From: Adiantum capillus-veneris
Taxonomy: Eukaryota > Streptophyta > Polypodiopsida > Polypodiales > Pteridaceae
Length of the DNA: 64,000 nucleotides
Direction: 5' to 3'
NCBI GenBank assembly: GCA_014529385.2
Contig: CM043949.1
Coordinates: 145,315,350 to 145,379,349, forward strand
Shown here: positions 22,676 through 35,312 of the stretch, in pieces
How positions within the stretch are numbered: position 1 is the first letter of the stretch
Layout of the letters: each line of letters begins with the position of its first letter
Notes under the pieces: model-generated
The model's database searches: none
What the model was told of the DNA's origin: nothing
Seen by the model: only the letters and a program-made list of their open reading frames with translations
Made by a program: the position numbers and the translations under genes

Positions 22676-23519
22676 ATGGCGTCGAAAATCGATAAATTTA
22701 ATGGATCCGGCTTCGACACTTGGAAAATCAAAGTGAATGGATATCGGATGCGAAAAAATCTATGGAACGTCGTCAAGCCTCTGTAAACTGACAAAGGTGG
22801 CACATTGGCTACAGTTACTAGAGCATTATCTACCGAGCAACAACACAAGGATGAGCAAGCATTAGGGATTATTCTGGCATCTCTTGAGGATGATTTTATT
22901 CAATATCTAGGTGACGTGCAATCTACAAATGCTGTTTGGGTGGAATTAGAGAAAGTGTTTGGTCCTAAAGACAAATATTCCAAAATGAGCCTTAAAATGG
23001 AGTTTTATTCTCGTTCAATGTGTGAAGATGAAAATATTGTGGCTTTAGCAAATAGATTGAAAAGCATCTGCACTCAACTAATTTATGTTGAAGCTCCTGT
23101 CCCAGATGAAGATCTTATAGTCGTTTTTCTGAATAGCCTACCTGCAAAATTCCGTCAAATTGTCACTATTTTAAAGGAGAAGGATCCTCTGCCTTCTTTG
23201 GATAGTATTGTTAACTCATTGAAGGAAGAAGAGAAATGAGTACCACAAATTAGCTCTTTCATGCCGACTGCATATGTATCTTGTGGTTGCACTTCAACTG
23301 CAAATTCAACTAGGCCTACTACCAACACTAGACCTTGTGCAATATCGCAGTAATCATCAAACCGAGGATTGTTTCAGCAAAAATCGTTGCATCCATTTTG
23401 GAAAGACTAATCATCCTTTGGACAAATGCTTTAAGAAGAATAAACGACTAATCAATATGGTTGAAGGTGATGAAGATGATGAAGCACAAATGCTTTTCGT
23501 AGAAAGTAATGTCCTGTAG
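22676..23519 (+). pseudogene. copia-type Gag with degenerate zinc knuckle
   Basis: An ATG at 22676 starts ASKIDKFNGSGFDTWKIKV, the N-terminal segment typical of copia Gag (DUF4219-like). The frame meets one TAA at 22784 and then runs to 23239. This part has LEDDFIQYLGDV, VWVELEKVFG and FLNSLPAKFRQIV, the UBN2/retrotransposon-gag core. After a frame change, 23349-23519 has CIHFGKTNHPLDKC. That is a CX2CX4HX4C knuckle whose second Cys is Phe, followed by an acidic tail. No pol follows before the right LTR. One stop and one frameshift inactivate this copy, but damage is modest compared with neighbouring elements. Confidence 0.85.
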
Positions 23520-23787
23520 TTTTTTAGTTCGTCTTTATGTTTACTTTATGTCAGTCATTTATCAATAATTGTACGGGTTATAGAAATTGCCACATAAAAA
23601 GTGGTAAGACCACCCTTTGCTGTTTGGTCAGGTTCTCGTATGTCTCACACTAATAGTTGTTTCAGGGAAGCACACACACACACACACCTATGCTATAGTC
23701 AAGGGGGGGACTTCTACTCGTGTTTGTAGGTGATTGGACTGTGCCATGGTCTGTCTATCTTGAGTCCATTGTCAATGGTTTGGGCTT

Positions 23788-24187
<400 letters not shown>

Positions 24188-24192
24188 TTTAG

Positions 24193-24990
24193 TACTCTGT
24201 TAGATGTGCAGGGCTCAGGATCACTTCCAGGTACCTCGTTCCCTGCTTCCATCCTTCTTGCACCCAAGGTTTTCATAAAGGGTATGACAAACTCTTCTCG
24301 GAACCACTACTTTTTCATCTAAACTCTTCTCGAAACCACAACTTTTTCCATCACCATGCCAACACTAAAAACTGGTATCTTAAGGGGCATCATAAAACTT
24401 TTCCACCCCTTTTCGTGACACATTTGAATAGTTAGCAAGACTTACTCTTTCACACAACTTGCCTTTAGTGGATGTTCACCATGAATAGCACTCGGTGACC
24501 CTTGCGGCCCATTCAAAACTTGCAATTGTGCACCTATATTTTTTGCAGCCACATTCTCTTTTACATCAACCCCTAAACCATCTTTCACATCAACATCACA
24601 AATTTCCTTTTCATCAAGAGTCATGTCCTTCTCATTCATCAACGCTCTAGCAAATCCTACAATGTGCCTATTCTTCCGCTCAACAATACCATTTAGTTGT
24701 GGAGTTTCCCTGCATGAAAATTGCCTCTAAATTCCATAATTTTTTCAAAAAGCCATTGAATTTGTTGGAGACGTATTCTCCCCTCCATCTGATCTCAAGC
24801 ACTTTCCATGTTTCCCAATCTAATTTTCAACCATAATCTTGAAATTCTAAAAGTGTCTAAACACCTCTTTTTTTTTGCTTGATGAAATAGATCCATACCT
24901 TCCTCGTATGGTCATCAATGAAACTCACATATTATCTACATCCACCCATAGATGCAGTCTTTGCTATACCCCATACATTTGTATGCATTA
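24193..24990 (-). pseudogene. Ty1/copia integrase and integrase-RT linker, deleted and broken
   Basis: This is minus-strand copia upstream of the RT at 20815-21799. The linker frame 24642-24442 is acidic (EKEICDVDVKDGLGVDVKEN). Upstream, about 24960-24640 is integrase sequence homologous to 48722-48300. About 290 bp of the integrase 3' part present at 48025-48320 is missing here. The junction reads CATCAAGAGTCATGTCCTTCTC, which is shared with the copy ending at 43040. The segment therefore derives from the same deleted lineage as 42641-43040. Confidence 0.75.
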
Positions 24991-25560
24991 ATTTAAATGC
25001 ACTCCTGCTTACATGCTTATCATGAGGGAAGGATACTTTTTCCTTCTTTCCAAACTGAAAAGCTTCACAAAGGTCCTACATTTCAATATGTGTTTGGAGT
25101 AAAAGAAGTTCTTATTGTAGGGAATTTGTGTGTTCCCTATGGTAGAAGACCTTTTTTACAAAGGTTGATGCAATTCAAAAAATCAAGAAAACGTATGTAA
25201 GTGTCACTTAGGCGCGAAGATTTTTAGGTGCATGTCTCTTCTATGTCATATGGCTTCCACATTATGTGCATAGTGTTCATCCTCTGTACCAATTGGTGAG
25301 AAAGAACCACAAATTTGAATGAGGATATGTACATGTAGGAGCTTTGAAGAAGTTAAAAGTTATTGCACTGTACACCAACTTTGAGACTGGATTATGCATG
25401 TGGAAGGCATGTCATTGTGATTGTGGATTCAAGTCCTATAGGGACACAAGCATCTCAATGAGTGGAACAATGTGATCCCAATATTAATATTGGCTTTATG
25501 TATTTATTTTACGTATTTGTCAGAATTTTGGGAAGGTAGGCTAGCATATAAGAAACACTA
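24991..25560 (+). pseudogene. Gypsy RT/RNase H fragment (homolog of 8880-9440)
   Basis: The frame at 24997-25200 holds FQYVFGVKEVLIVGNLCVPY and GRRPFLQRL. Broken RT/RNase H connection follows, with the same wording as 9435-8880 on the opposite strand. It abuts antisense copia on its left and a CT tract on its right. It is the start of the second composite unit in this window. Confidence 0.7.
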
Positions 25561-25613
25561 GCCTTATTTGTCTTAATCATTTTATTTAGTGCTTGATTGG
25601 TTCATTCAACACT

Positions 25614-25615
<2 letters not shown>

Positions 25616-25680
<65 letters not shown>
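25616..25680. repeat. (CT)n microsatellite split by LINE insertion
   Basis: About 32 CT repeats end at the first base of LINE sequence. The CT tract resumes at 30049 after the LINE, and the flanking sequence then continues as in the uninterrupted minus-strand copy at 8816-8680. The LINE therefore inserted within or beside the CT run. Confidence 0.8.
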
Positions 25681-25928
25681 GGGAAAGAGGAAAGATACAC
25701 ACACAGCCGTTTTTTGACCTAGTAGACAGCAGTTCACTCTTTTGACCATAACTTGCTCATCCGAACTCCGATTTAGGTGATCTATAGCCTCAATCGAAGA
25801 GCACGAAGCCCTCTACGCATTGATGTAAAGACAGAATTTTTCTGTGTAATGGAAGGCTTTGCTGTAACAGCATCTCAGAACTGAAAAAACTGTCAAAACT
25901 TTGCATTTTTGTTGCCGACTTGAAGGCA

Positions 25929-26853
25929 ATGTCAGACAAAACTCGCAAGGGTGGAAAAGCCACACTCGCCATGGAGAATGATGCAAAATCTCCAAGGAAT
26001 TTGGATGCTAATCCAACCACATCGTCTACAACAACGGAAGCAATGATCATGGCTTACTTGATCTCGTTACAAGAAACCGTCAACAAGCAAGGTGAAGAGT
26101 TGCGCGCACTTGCAATGGAGAATGGTACTTTAAGAGTTCTCGTTGTGGAGAATGAGCACCTCAAGAAGGTTCTTGAAATGCAAACAACACGCTTGATGCA
26201 TCTTGAGAATGAAGTTCAAGAATGTAAACGCTCTCTTGTGGACATGAATGTAGTGAAAGAGCGCTTGAGCAAAGTTGAGAGTGATCATGTATTGAAAGAG
26301 GAAACGATAGATACAATACGACATGATGTATGCGAGATGAGAAATGCATCCAAATCATGGGCTGATATATGTAAGGATAATGTGGTTTCTACATCTCCTA
26401 TCACGCAAGCCGTTGTCCAAGCAAAGAATGTAGAGAATGTGGACACTCAAGAATTGCAAGAACGACAAAAACGCTCAAAGAACATCGTCATTCGTGGAAT
26501 CAAGGAGGAAAGCATGGAAACACCCCAATCTCTTGCGGTTGCTATTGAAGAGTTTTTTGCTACACACTTTAGCTATCATGGCTTATGGTGCACATCGAGT
26601 TGGAAAACAAGGAGTCCCTCGCTCGAGAGAAAGACCTATTGTATGTACCATGGCTGATGAGGTAAAGAGAAAGATTATCCTTGACAATGGTTGGATCTAC
26701 CTCAAAGGAACGGGTTGTAATGTATATGAGGATCGCACTCTTATGCAACAAAATGTATGTCGCAAAGCATACGAGGAAAGAAGCAAGAAGGTTAAGGTAT
26801 CATCTCAAGAAGAAAAGGCACTTGAGGAGGATGCAAGTCCACCCAACAAATAG
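25929..26853 (+). pseudogene. LINE ORF1 protein, frameshifted
   Basis: The first ATG is at 25929. The N-terminal half is a long helical region rich in heptad-like Glu/Leu/Val (ENEHLKKVLEMQTTRLMHLE and so on), likely a coiled coil for trimer formation. A segment RSKNIVIRGIKEES resembles the start of the RNA-binding domain of LINE ORF1 proteins. A frameshift near 26585 moves the reading to the frame that continues AYGAHRVGKQGVPRSRERP and DEVKRKIILDNGWIYLKG, ending at a TAG at 26851-26853. ORF1p would coat the LINE RNA. One frameshift breaks it here. Confidence 0.8.
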
Positions 26854-26859
26854 GGACAC

Positions 26860-29800
26860 ATGATCTATGAGACCAACTCACGCTTGCGAATAAGCTTTTG
26901 GAATTGTAACGGGTATCCATGGAATGCAGGAATTGACATTGATGAGCTTACCAATGACTCCGATGTGATACTTCTTGTCGAAACATGGGAGCATGATGCG
27001 CAACGAATTCTTGGATTTGACAAATACGATGTATATTCTTTGATGTGGGCCAAAAATGCAAAGCAACGAAGAGGCCAAGGAGGCGTGGCATGTATGACCA
27101 AAAAGGGTTTGAAAGATGTTTCCATTGTCAAAGAAGATAAGTATAAACGCTACTTATGGCTGAAAATCAGCCCACCAAATGGTCAAGTCATGTTTGTGGC
27201 CGGCTGCTACATTCCTCACTATGACTCCAACTTTTATGCTCGCTTGAATATGGATAGAGATCAGCCCTTTGTTGAACTAGAGGAAGACATTGATCATTAC
27301 AAGGATCAAGGTGAAGTCATTGTTTTTGGAGACATGAATGCTCGCACAAATATGTTACAACACGACACACAACAAGTCGACATGCCGCATGTATCAAGAA
27401 GATTGGATGACTCATACATGTATAATCGAAGTTCTAATGATGCAAAAGAAGTGGATCACTATGGAAAGTCACTTCTACATATGTAAACGAGCACTTATAT
27501 ATGCTGATATGGTGGACCAAATGTTAAGCATGATAGAGCATCAAGGGAGCCCAACATTAGAATGCAAGTGGAAAGTTTTCAAAGAAGTAATTTTCTCTTG
27601 TGCGAAGGAATGCTTTTCGGCGAAACACATGTCTTGCAAAAGGTCTAAGAAGGGTAGCACCAAGAAGAAATGGTTTGACATGGAATGTAGTCAAGCCCGA
27701 AAACACTTGCTAAGATTGGATGCAATCAAAGACAAGGAAGTTTACTTGGAATGTTCACACACATACAAAGCACTTGTTCAAAAGAAGAGGAGAAGGTGGG
27801 AAGTCGAAAAACAACTTCTTTTAGCACAAGAGAAAGCACATGCATGTGGCAAGTTTTGGCAAAATCTAAAAGGCAAGCGCGTTGAGAGCTTTGGTGACTT
27901 GACTCTTGAGGATATGTATATGCATTGTAAGAACCTCTATGAGCAACCCAATGTTGATAAGATGGAGGGTTGTAGCTCCCTTTCATTTATGTCTCCCTTC
28001 TTTACCATTGAAGATATATGCCGCACGCTTGAGAAACTTGCTACTCGCAAAGCAGGTGACCTTCAAGGTGTCAAGGCTGAAATGATTAAATGGACAAGCA
28101 AGAAAACACGATATTGGATATGCGATATGTTTAACCTTGCACTTCAATATGGCATGCCTCATGATTGGAGTGCAAATTGGATCAAACCTTTGCACAAAGG
28201 AGGAGATGTAAACAATGTGAACAACTATCGCACTATAATGGTTGGTTCTTTGATGGCAAAGTTATTTGGATGTATCATGGAGATGAAGATAAGTGAATGG
28301 GCTGAAAAGAATGGCAAACGTGCCCTTGGCCAAGCAGGTTTTCGAAAGCATCATAGCACTATTGATCACCTTGTCACTCTTCGAGTTCTTATGGAAGGGT
28401 CTCGATTGAAAGGAAAAAAGTTGTATTGTTGCTTTGTGGATTTCAAGAAAGCTTTTGACATGGTACCGCGAGGAAATCTTTGGAGACGTATGCAAAGCCT
28501 TCAAGTGCCGAGAGAATTTATGCATGCAGTCTTTCGCATCTACCAAAAAGTGATATGTCGATTACGTATGGGAGATGGAATTTCAGAATTTTTTGCAAGC
28601 ACTATTGGTGTCAAACAAGGATGCCCACTTTCCCCAACCCTCTTTGGGCTACTCATTGATGAATTGGAATACATGGTTCTTGATTTTATGCAGCAAGAAG
28701 GCATAGAAGAGGTTAAGATTGGAAATGCGGTGATCATGCTTTTGCTTTATGCCGATGATGTAGTGCTCTTGGCACATACCTTAGAAGATGCACAAAAGCT
28801 TATGAGTGTCTTGGAACGCTTTTGCCTACATAGCGGGCTAATCGTGAATGGATCCAAAACCAAGGTTATGCTTGTAAAGACTCTCAATGACGAAAATCCA
28901 TGCATTGTATAAAACAATGAGAAACTTGAAGTGGTAGATCACTTCAAGTACCTTGGCCTTGAGGTTCCATCCAATCATAAATGAAAGGATTGTGCAATGC
29001 GTCGCTTGGAAGCCGGAAAGAGGGCTTATTATGCATTTGAGAACATGTGCAATGCAGGAGAGATCAAGTGTTGGGCTCTCAAAAAGTACCTCTTTGACAC
29101 ATTGGTGACACCGGTGCTTCTTTATGGAGTGGAGGTGTGGGGTGGAAGCATCGGGAAGTCTACTTGGAAAGAGTTTGAGAATGTCCAAAAGCGTTTTCTC
29201 ACCAACTTTCTCCAAGTCAAGACACAAACACCCTACATGCTCTTACTTCTTGAGTCCGGATCGCTTCCCATTGAGGTCTTGGGCATGGAAAGGGTTGTGG
29301 AGTACATGCGTAAGACACAACGTAGCCCTTTGCATCGACTTCCTAGAATCGCATATGAAGCAAGTCAAAAGGTTCAAAAGACATGCAAGAGAAAAATACT
29401 AAGTTCGGGATGGATGCTTGATATCAAGAAATGGTTTGGAAGATGGGATGCATGTCACTTGGTCAAGGATGCGTCGATCGACTCCCAAGTTAATGAGGCC
29501 TTCTTACAACGCCAATGTCTCATGGCTTGGGAGAAATCCGGAGGTTCTCGCTTCAGCCATTACACCACACACGTTGCCCCAAACTACAAATCTCTCTTCT
29601 TCTCGGAACGAGGTAACCGAACCCATTCCTATATCCTTGAGCCCATCCCGTTGAGTGTGATCCGCACCATTGCCTCCATTCGTCTTAGCTCCCATTCTCT
29701 ACGCTGCGAGACAGGACGTTGGGACACTGGCGAGGAGTGTCATCGACTTTGCACCTTATGCCCTCGTCAAGTGCGAGAGAGTGAGTACCACACACTACTT

Positions 29801-29971
29801 GAGTGCTCAGCTTTTGACCACATTAGGTCCTCTTTTCCCCATATATTCAGCCATGAGCTCTCCCTACATACCTTCCTCTCCCAACCACGATGTGGACTCT
29901 CTATTGCGAAGCTCATTTCAGCCATTTTTGAGCATCGAGAGTCACTTATGAACTCCACTCACACCACGTGA
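26860..29971 (+). pseudogene. LINE ORF2: endonuclease and reverse transcriptase, broken
   Basis: The ATG is six bases after the ORF1 stop. The endonuclease part (26860-27486) shows SFWNCNGYPW, LLVETWEH and FGDMNART. The frame changes near 27480, and the C-terminal part with the expected Ser-Asp-His motif is absent, so a deletion is likely. RT (27500-28912) is well kept: FVDFKKAFDMVPRGNL, GVKQGCPLSPTLFGLL and LLLYADDVVLLA retain the catalytic Asp pair. In-frame stops occur at 28910-28912 and 28982-28984, then the frame is open to 29971. The C-terminus has a Cys/His cluster, CHRLCTLCPRQVRESEYHTL followed by LEC. Confidence 0.85.
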
Positions 29972-30043
29972 CATGTTCATTTGGTCCCATAGGTCATATT
30001 TGACCTCCCAGGATGATAATAGAACTATCTATCTATCTATCTA

Positions 30044-30048
<5 letters not shown>

Positions 30049-30133
<85 letters not shown>

Positions 30134-30146
30134 CCCCCCCCCCCCC
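30049..30146. repeat. (CT)n followed by poly-C
   Basis: About 80 bases of CT run into about 16 C residues, then CCCCTCCCCCTTTATCC. This is the plus-strand equivalent of the poly-G/GA tract at 8767-8816 of copy A. Ser-Leu and Pro repeat frames here are artefacts. Confidence 0.9.
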
Positions 30147-31440
30147 GCCCCTCCCCCTTTATCCCTCATGTATTCTTCCCATTGATCTACGCTTTTACGT
30201 CATCGACTTTGACAAATCAATCATTACTGAACTGCTTCTAAATGTCAGGTCAAAGGAATAAAAGCCAATGTCCCATCGAAGACCATATCCTTTGGATAAT
30301 TTGAATGTGCTTTCCAAGGCTCAAATCTCTTCATATCTCTAGTCAACAAATGGATGGAAGTCAAAAGTAAAATCAAGCTCAACATGGAGGAAAAGGATTG
30401 GCCTCAATTGTATAGTTATGAGTTCTATATGGTGGTCATTGGGTTATGCTCCATCCCCTCCATTAAAATCGAATCCAATTCTACACATACTAAAGTTCGT
30501 CCCTTAGGATGTTCAATGGGCTATTCACTTCTAGGATTTTAAGATGTACTATGCCTTCACTTGGGAGACACGATTTTATAAACTAGTCAATAAAGAAATT
30601 CATATGTGGACTTTGGAAGGATATTTGGAACTCGTACAACATAAAATTTCTCACTTCAAAAGAACTAGCCATAAAATCCAGTCTCCATTAAAATCGTATC
30701 CAATTTTCCACATACTAAACTCCGTCCCTCAGGATGTTCAATGGGCTATTCACTTTTAGGAGCCTTCACTTGGGAGAGCTCAGTCACCCACCTGGCTATC
30801 CCATCTCATCCTCTCCTCCACATGAAGTTGAATAGAAAGTGGAAAGTAAACTACTCTAAAGAAAAATGAAAGTTAAAGTTTGAATAAATTAGGGGCTCGA
30901 TCAGCCCTCTCAAGAAGTAAACGTTTTTATGCCATCCCTCATAAAGCAGTATGGACTAGAGCTTGGTTAACATGAGGGGCTTGGTGCAGGTGTTAAAGAG
31001 AGTTAGGAACACTATCCCATTTATTTTGGAATTGGTTTCTTAATTCATCATCATTTTCCCCTTTACATAAACTTTGAGATAAATCTTTTACTTGGAAGTA
31101 GATCTTGCTTGTAAAAGACCACATAGGAGTCTTGGATAGAGGCCTTAGGCTAAGGGAAGTTTTTATGGACCATTTGGAAACACAAAAAATAATGGTACTA
31201 TGAGAAGGCTTACCAAGTTCCAAACCTGAAAACCCTCTTTGTTGATTTTTTAATGCGCAAACCAAGGAAGCTAGCTGCAACAAGATTCTCTTCACCCTAT
31301 CAAAGCTTGATTTGTTTTAGAACTCTGGCTGTGAAATGATCTACCAAACTTTGAGAACTGGCTCCATTGGCTATAACACCTCCCAACTCTAGGAAACCAA
31401 TAATTGGGAAAGGAAAACCTATGAGGAGCCGATCGAGCTG
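30147..31440 (+). repeat. Block U copy 2
   Basis: Homologous to 8760-7331 (minus) and 56661-57612 (plus). Recognisable words are MEVKSKIKLNMEEKDWPQLY, GFYMVVIGLC-like EFYMVVIGLCSIP, IHMWTLEGYLELVQH, HFKRTSHKI and YAFTWE. An internal duplication is visible: the segment with TTAGGATGTTCAATGGGCTATTCACTTCTAGGA (about 30500-30540) recurs near 30725-30765. It passes directly into the gypsy protease region near 31440-31480. No known domain is recognised. Confidence 0.6.
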
Positions 31441-32590
31441 CTCACACAAAAAAAGACAGTGCACTTGGAGAGGCTATTTTCCCACAAGATGAAGGTGATG
31501 TTGTAAAGACACAAGGAGTATAGGTGCAAGCTAAAGAAGGTGATGAAGCTATGGTAGGATGCTACCAGTCTTCTTGGAATGTAAGACAAGGGAAATTTGT
31601 TGATGATAAGGAGGAGGATCAAAGAATTCCTAGGAGCCACTATTCTAGAAGCCATTGAGAGACATTGGTCAAGGTAGATGATCTTGAAGAACCATTTGTT
31701 GCCTTAATTGACCATGGGTCTAAAATAAATATAATGTCAAAAAATGTCTACAACAAATTTAAATGGCCAATGGACACAGAACATGGTTGGATGGAAAACT
31801 GGCAAACAATTCATTAGGTGAAGTATATGTAGCATGCGGAAGTGTGACAATATGTGATGTAAAGGTTGAAAAACATTCCTTTATACATCACACACCTTCC
31901 TATCATCTTATCCTTGGGAAGCCCTACATTATGGGAGTTTGAATAGAAACAAAGTTAATGGATGATGGTTCAACTTATGCCAGGATAAGAAGCAAAGACG
32001 GTAAATGTGTTGTTCAATTACTCACAGTTTGTGTAAACCATGAAATAAATTGTGACAACCTCAGAGATCATCCTCTACCAAAGGTGAGTAAAGAGTTTCA
32101 TGACCATAGGTAAATGATGGGTTTTGTCCAATTACCATTGTAAAGCAGGATTGAGTGGTACACAACAAAAAAGGTTCTCGCTTGATCCAAAAATGGATGA
32201 AATTTTTTCTACGGGCTCATTGGTAACAAGAAATGGATCAATATGTTTTACAAAACTTGAGGATTTGAAGAGATGTGAGAAGCAATATGTACATAATGTA
32301 CAAATACGCATAAAACAGAGTGGATTGTTAGAACCTACTAAAAATGTTTTGGGGTTGTGTGAGCAAGTTTCTTTTGTAGATACTATGGGTGATCTTGATG
32401 CTACAATCGAGTCTAGTTTGCATCTTAAGAATCGAGTTGTGGAAGTATGCTATGTCCAAATGTATCAAGTCATAGAAGCCTTCAAACAAAACCAATGTTT
32501 CAAGAAAACACTTGGCCTAGAGGTCCATGTTGAAACTAAACTGAACAAGACTTCAAGAGGATACAGAGAAAAGCATATGGGTACTTTTTG
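31441..32590 (+). pseudogene. Gypsy copy D: protease and linker, RT deleted
   Basis: The protease remnant at about 31670-31900 has ALIDHGS in broken frames. The linker frame at 32124-32591 has CFTKLEDLKRCEKQYVHNVQ, LGLCEQVSFVDTMGDLDATI and LEVHVETKLNK. Immediately afterwards (about 32550) the sequence jumps to integrase, so the RT and RNase H present in copies at 17.4-18.8 kb and 5.0-6.3 kb have been deleted (about 1.9 kb). The uninterrupted GGGTACTTTTTGAGG site for the MITE found at 18968 lies at 32579-32593. Confidence 0.8.
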
Positions 32591-33360
32591 AGGGATGGTT
32601 ACTTGTGTAAGCATCCTAAACAAAAGGGTGTTACACCACAAAGGGTTTTATGTAAAAATAAGACTCAACTAAAGCTCATGCAAGAGTTTCATGAGAGTCT
32701 CTGGGTTGGACAGACGGGTGTGTGGGCAACCTTCCTCAAGTTGAAAGAAAAATACCGGTGGAATGGTATGTATAAATATGTATCTTAGTTTGTAGAGCCA
32801 TGTGTAACTTACCAAATATATTCAGATGTACAACATTGTAATGGGTTGCACCATACATTTCCACTAGCCATACACTGTAAATTGGTTGTGAATCTAGTCA
32901 GAATGCCTTTAGGACTGCGACAGATGATATACTTAGTTATTGCATGAGAGGACCTAACTAACCAGGTTATAGGGAGAGCATTAAGAGCAAAAACCACACA
33001 AGATGTATGCCAAATTCCTTTTTGATGATGTGATTTTCCGTTATGGTTGTGTGGGAAAGATCATTGTAGACAGAGGTGAGCTAGTTGCTAAAAAGAAAGG
33101 GAGTTCTTTTCTAGATTAGGAATCAAGATTTCCCTTACTACATTTTACAACCCTGAAGTAAATGGAAAAAGTGAAAGAGGGCTTCCTCCTATCATCAAGG
33201 CTTTGACCAAGGCATGTGAAAGAAGAGGTGGTGAGTGGCAAAAATTGTTTCCATATGCTTTATGGGATGATCATACAATACATAGCTTAATAATTGGCTA
33301 TAGCTCAGTAATCAGGGACCAAACTTGCTGAAGTGAAAATCCGGCTGCACAATCTTAGTT
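32591..33360 (+). pseudogene. Gypsy copy D integrase, broken
   Basis: The frame at 32588-32788 gives GVTPQRVLCKNKTQLKLMQE, FHESLWVGQTGVWATFLKLK and RWNGMYKYV, the zinc-binding N-terminal region with some metal ligands lost. Core remnants follow (IIVDRGELV near 33060-33085, then ERGLPPIIKA-like sequence near 33170-33210). Several stops are present. It is parallel to 19232-19960. Confidence 0.75.
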
Positions 33361-33850
<490 letters not shown>

Positions 33851-34055
33851 GCTAGTTAGTGAAGTGAATGGATAAGTATGTCATCACTCCGGAAGTAATT
33901 TTTCAGCAAAGATGACTTACCTATGCTGGACAAGAGAAGGTTATCACAATGGAAAAGGAAACTCAAGTAGAGGAAGCCAACTAGATTTCTCAAGATTTGA
34001 TAAGTGGAGAAGGCAACTAGTTTTATCAAGATTTGTCTTCCCATAACCTTCTTGT
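33851..34055. repeat. Deleted block X fused to antisense copia RT end
   Basis: Only the last part of block X is present (from about GGAAGTAATTTTTCAGCAAAG), followed by the join to copia sequence TTGTCTTCCCATAACCTTCTTGT. The join matches that at 20840-20870. The final CTTGT (34051-34055) is the left target duplication of the chromovirus. Confidence 0.7.
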
Positions 34056-35301
34056 TGTAAGGTGCAGCGGAATGAATGTTGTATTTTCTCAAGATTAGTG
34101 ATCTTTACTTCTCAAGGTTCCTTTTAGTTATTAGGGAAAGAGAGAGCTTTCCGTCTTATAGAGAGTGTTGTGATCACGAACAAAGTGAGTGGATCTTGTG
34201 CGTGCAAGTGAATGAGACTGAGAGAAGGAGAGAGAAAGTTATGACACCGAGAGGTTGTAAAACCCTCCTCCAAAGGCCCCACTCTTGTCGGCGAGAGTAG
34301 TCTACTTGATTGCACGAAAGAGTACAATGAGAATGCAAAGGACTGATACTATTGGACTATGCCGATGACGACGACGGTGACGATGAGATAGTGAGGTCGA
34401 CGGCTTCGTGGTGGCTGAAACTGGGACTGTTTTCCTTGCTGAAAATAGACTATTTCTTGTGGGCTAATGGCTGAATCTGAATGCTGGAAAAACGCTAGGT
34501 TTAGGGTTCTCTGTGGCTGCGTTTTGGGGGGATAAAGTTGGCTGAGGAAACACTGATATAGGAGGGTTCTTATTGCTGAAAATTGACTGTTTTGCAAGTG
34601 TCAAATCACCCTTACTGGCTGTGGATCTTCTGCTGCAACTGATGGTGAAAAACGTTGCTACTGCTGATAGTTTTCCCTGCGTTTGTAGTGTTGATTTGCT
34701 GTAGATCTGCCCCTGATCCCTAGCGTTAGTAAATGTTGGGTATTGCTGTTAGTAAATGTTGAATCTTCCTGTTGTTGGCGATAGCTCCAAGAGGGGAAAG
34801 CGCTAGGCACTGCAAGAGAAGAGGGCGACACCAAAGGGCTGAGGATACGGGGGAAATGGCCTCACCAAGGTAGGAGAGGTTCTTGATGAGAGGAAGGGAA
34901 CACCTGCTGCTTGGGGAAGCCTGTTGTGCTCTCTGCTCATCTTCCAATTAGTGCTAACTTGGGTTTGCTTATAAATTAACTTACCCAATTTTCCCTACTG
35001 ACTACCCAACAAAAGTCACTTAATAAATAAGTGAAAAATGTCAAAAATAGGGAATAATGGGATAAAGTCATCTGAAAAAACCCCAAACTGACTCTGATGG
35101 ATTCTGATGGAAATGCTTATGCTTATGCAAGGTGCAACCAGAGGATATGCATCTATAGTGAGTGACTGGGCATGCACGGTCTACGAATAGACTCACAAAA
35201 GTACCAGATCACTTCTAATCTAACTTGATTGGACTTGAGGGAAACCCTGTTATGGTGTAGCTTGTCCACGGACACATAGGGTTGGGATGTGTCACGTGAC
35301 A
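34056..35301 (-). repeat. 3' LTR of chromovirus element
   Basis: It begins TGTAAGGTGCAGCGGAATG and ends GTGTCACGTGACA on the plus strand. A purine-rich tract lies just inside (35302-35317; reverse strand AAAAAGAAGGGGAT), as expected for the polypurine tract next to the 3' LTR of a minus-strand element. Confidence 0.9.
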
Positions 35302-35312
35302 TCCCCTTCTTT

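Larger units (their letters stand above)
25681..30048 (+). mobile_element. APE-type non-LTR retrotransposon (LINE), 4.4 kb
   Basis: A 5' leader of about 250 bp is followed by ORF1 (25929-26853) and ORF2 (26860-29971), then about 50 bp of 3' sequence. The element ends in a (TATC)n-like tail (30028-30049) instead of poly-A. Both ORFs carry mutations. It interrupts the CT tract of a gypsy composite. The order ORF1 with coiled coil, endonuclease, RT and C-terminal Cys/His cluster is that of plant L1-like or related LINEs; I cannot fix the clade. Confidence 0.85.
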
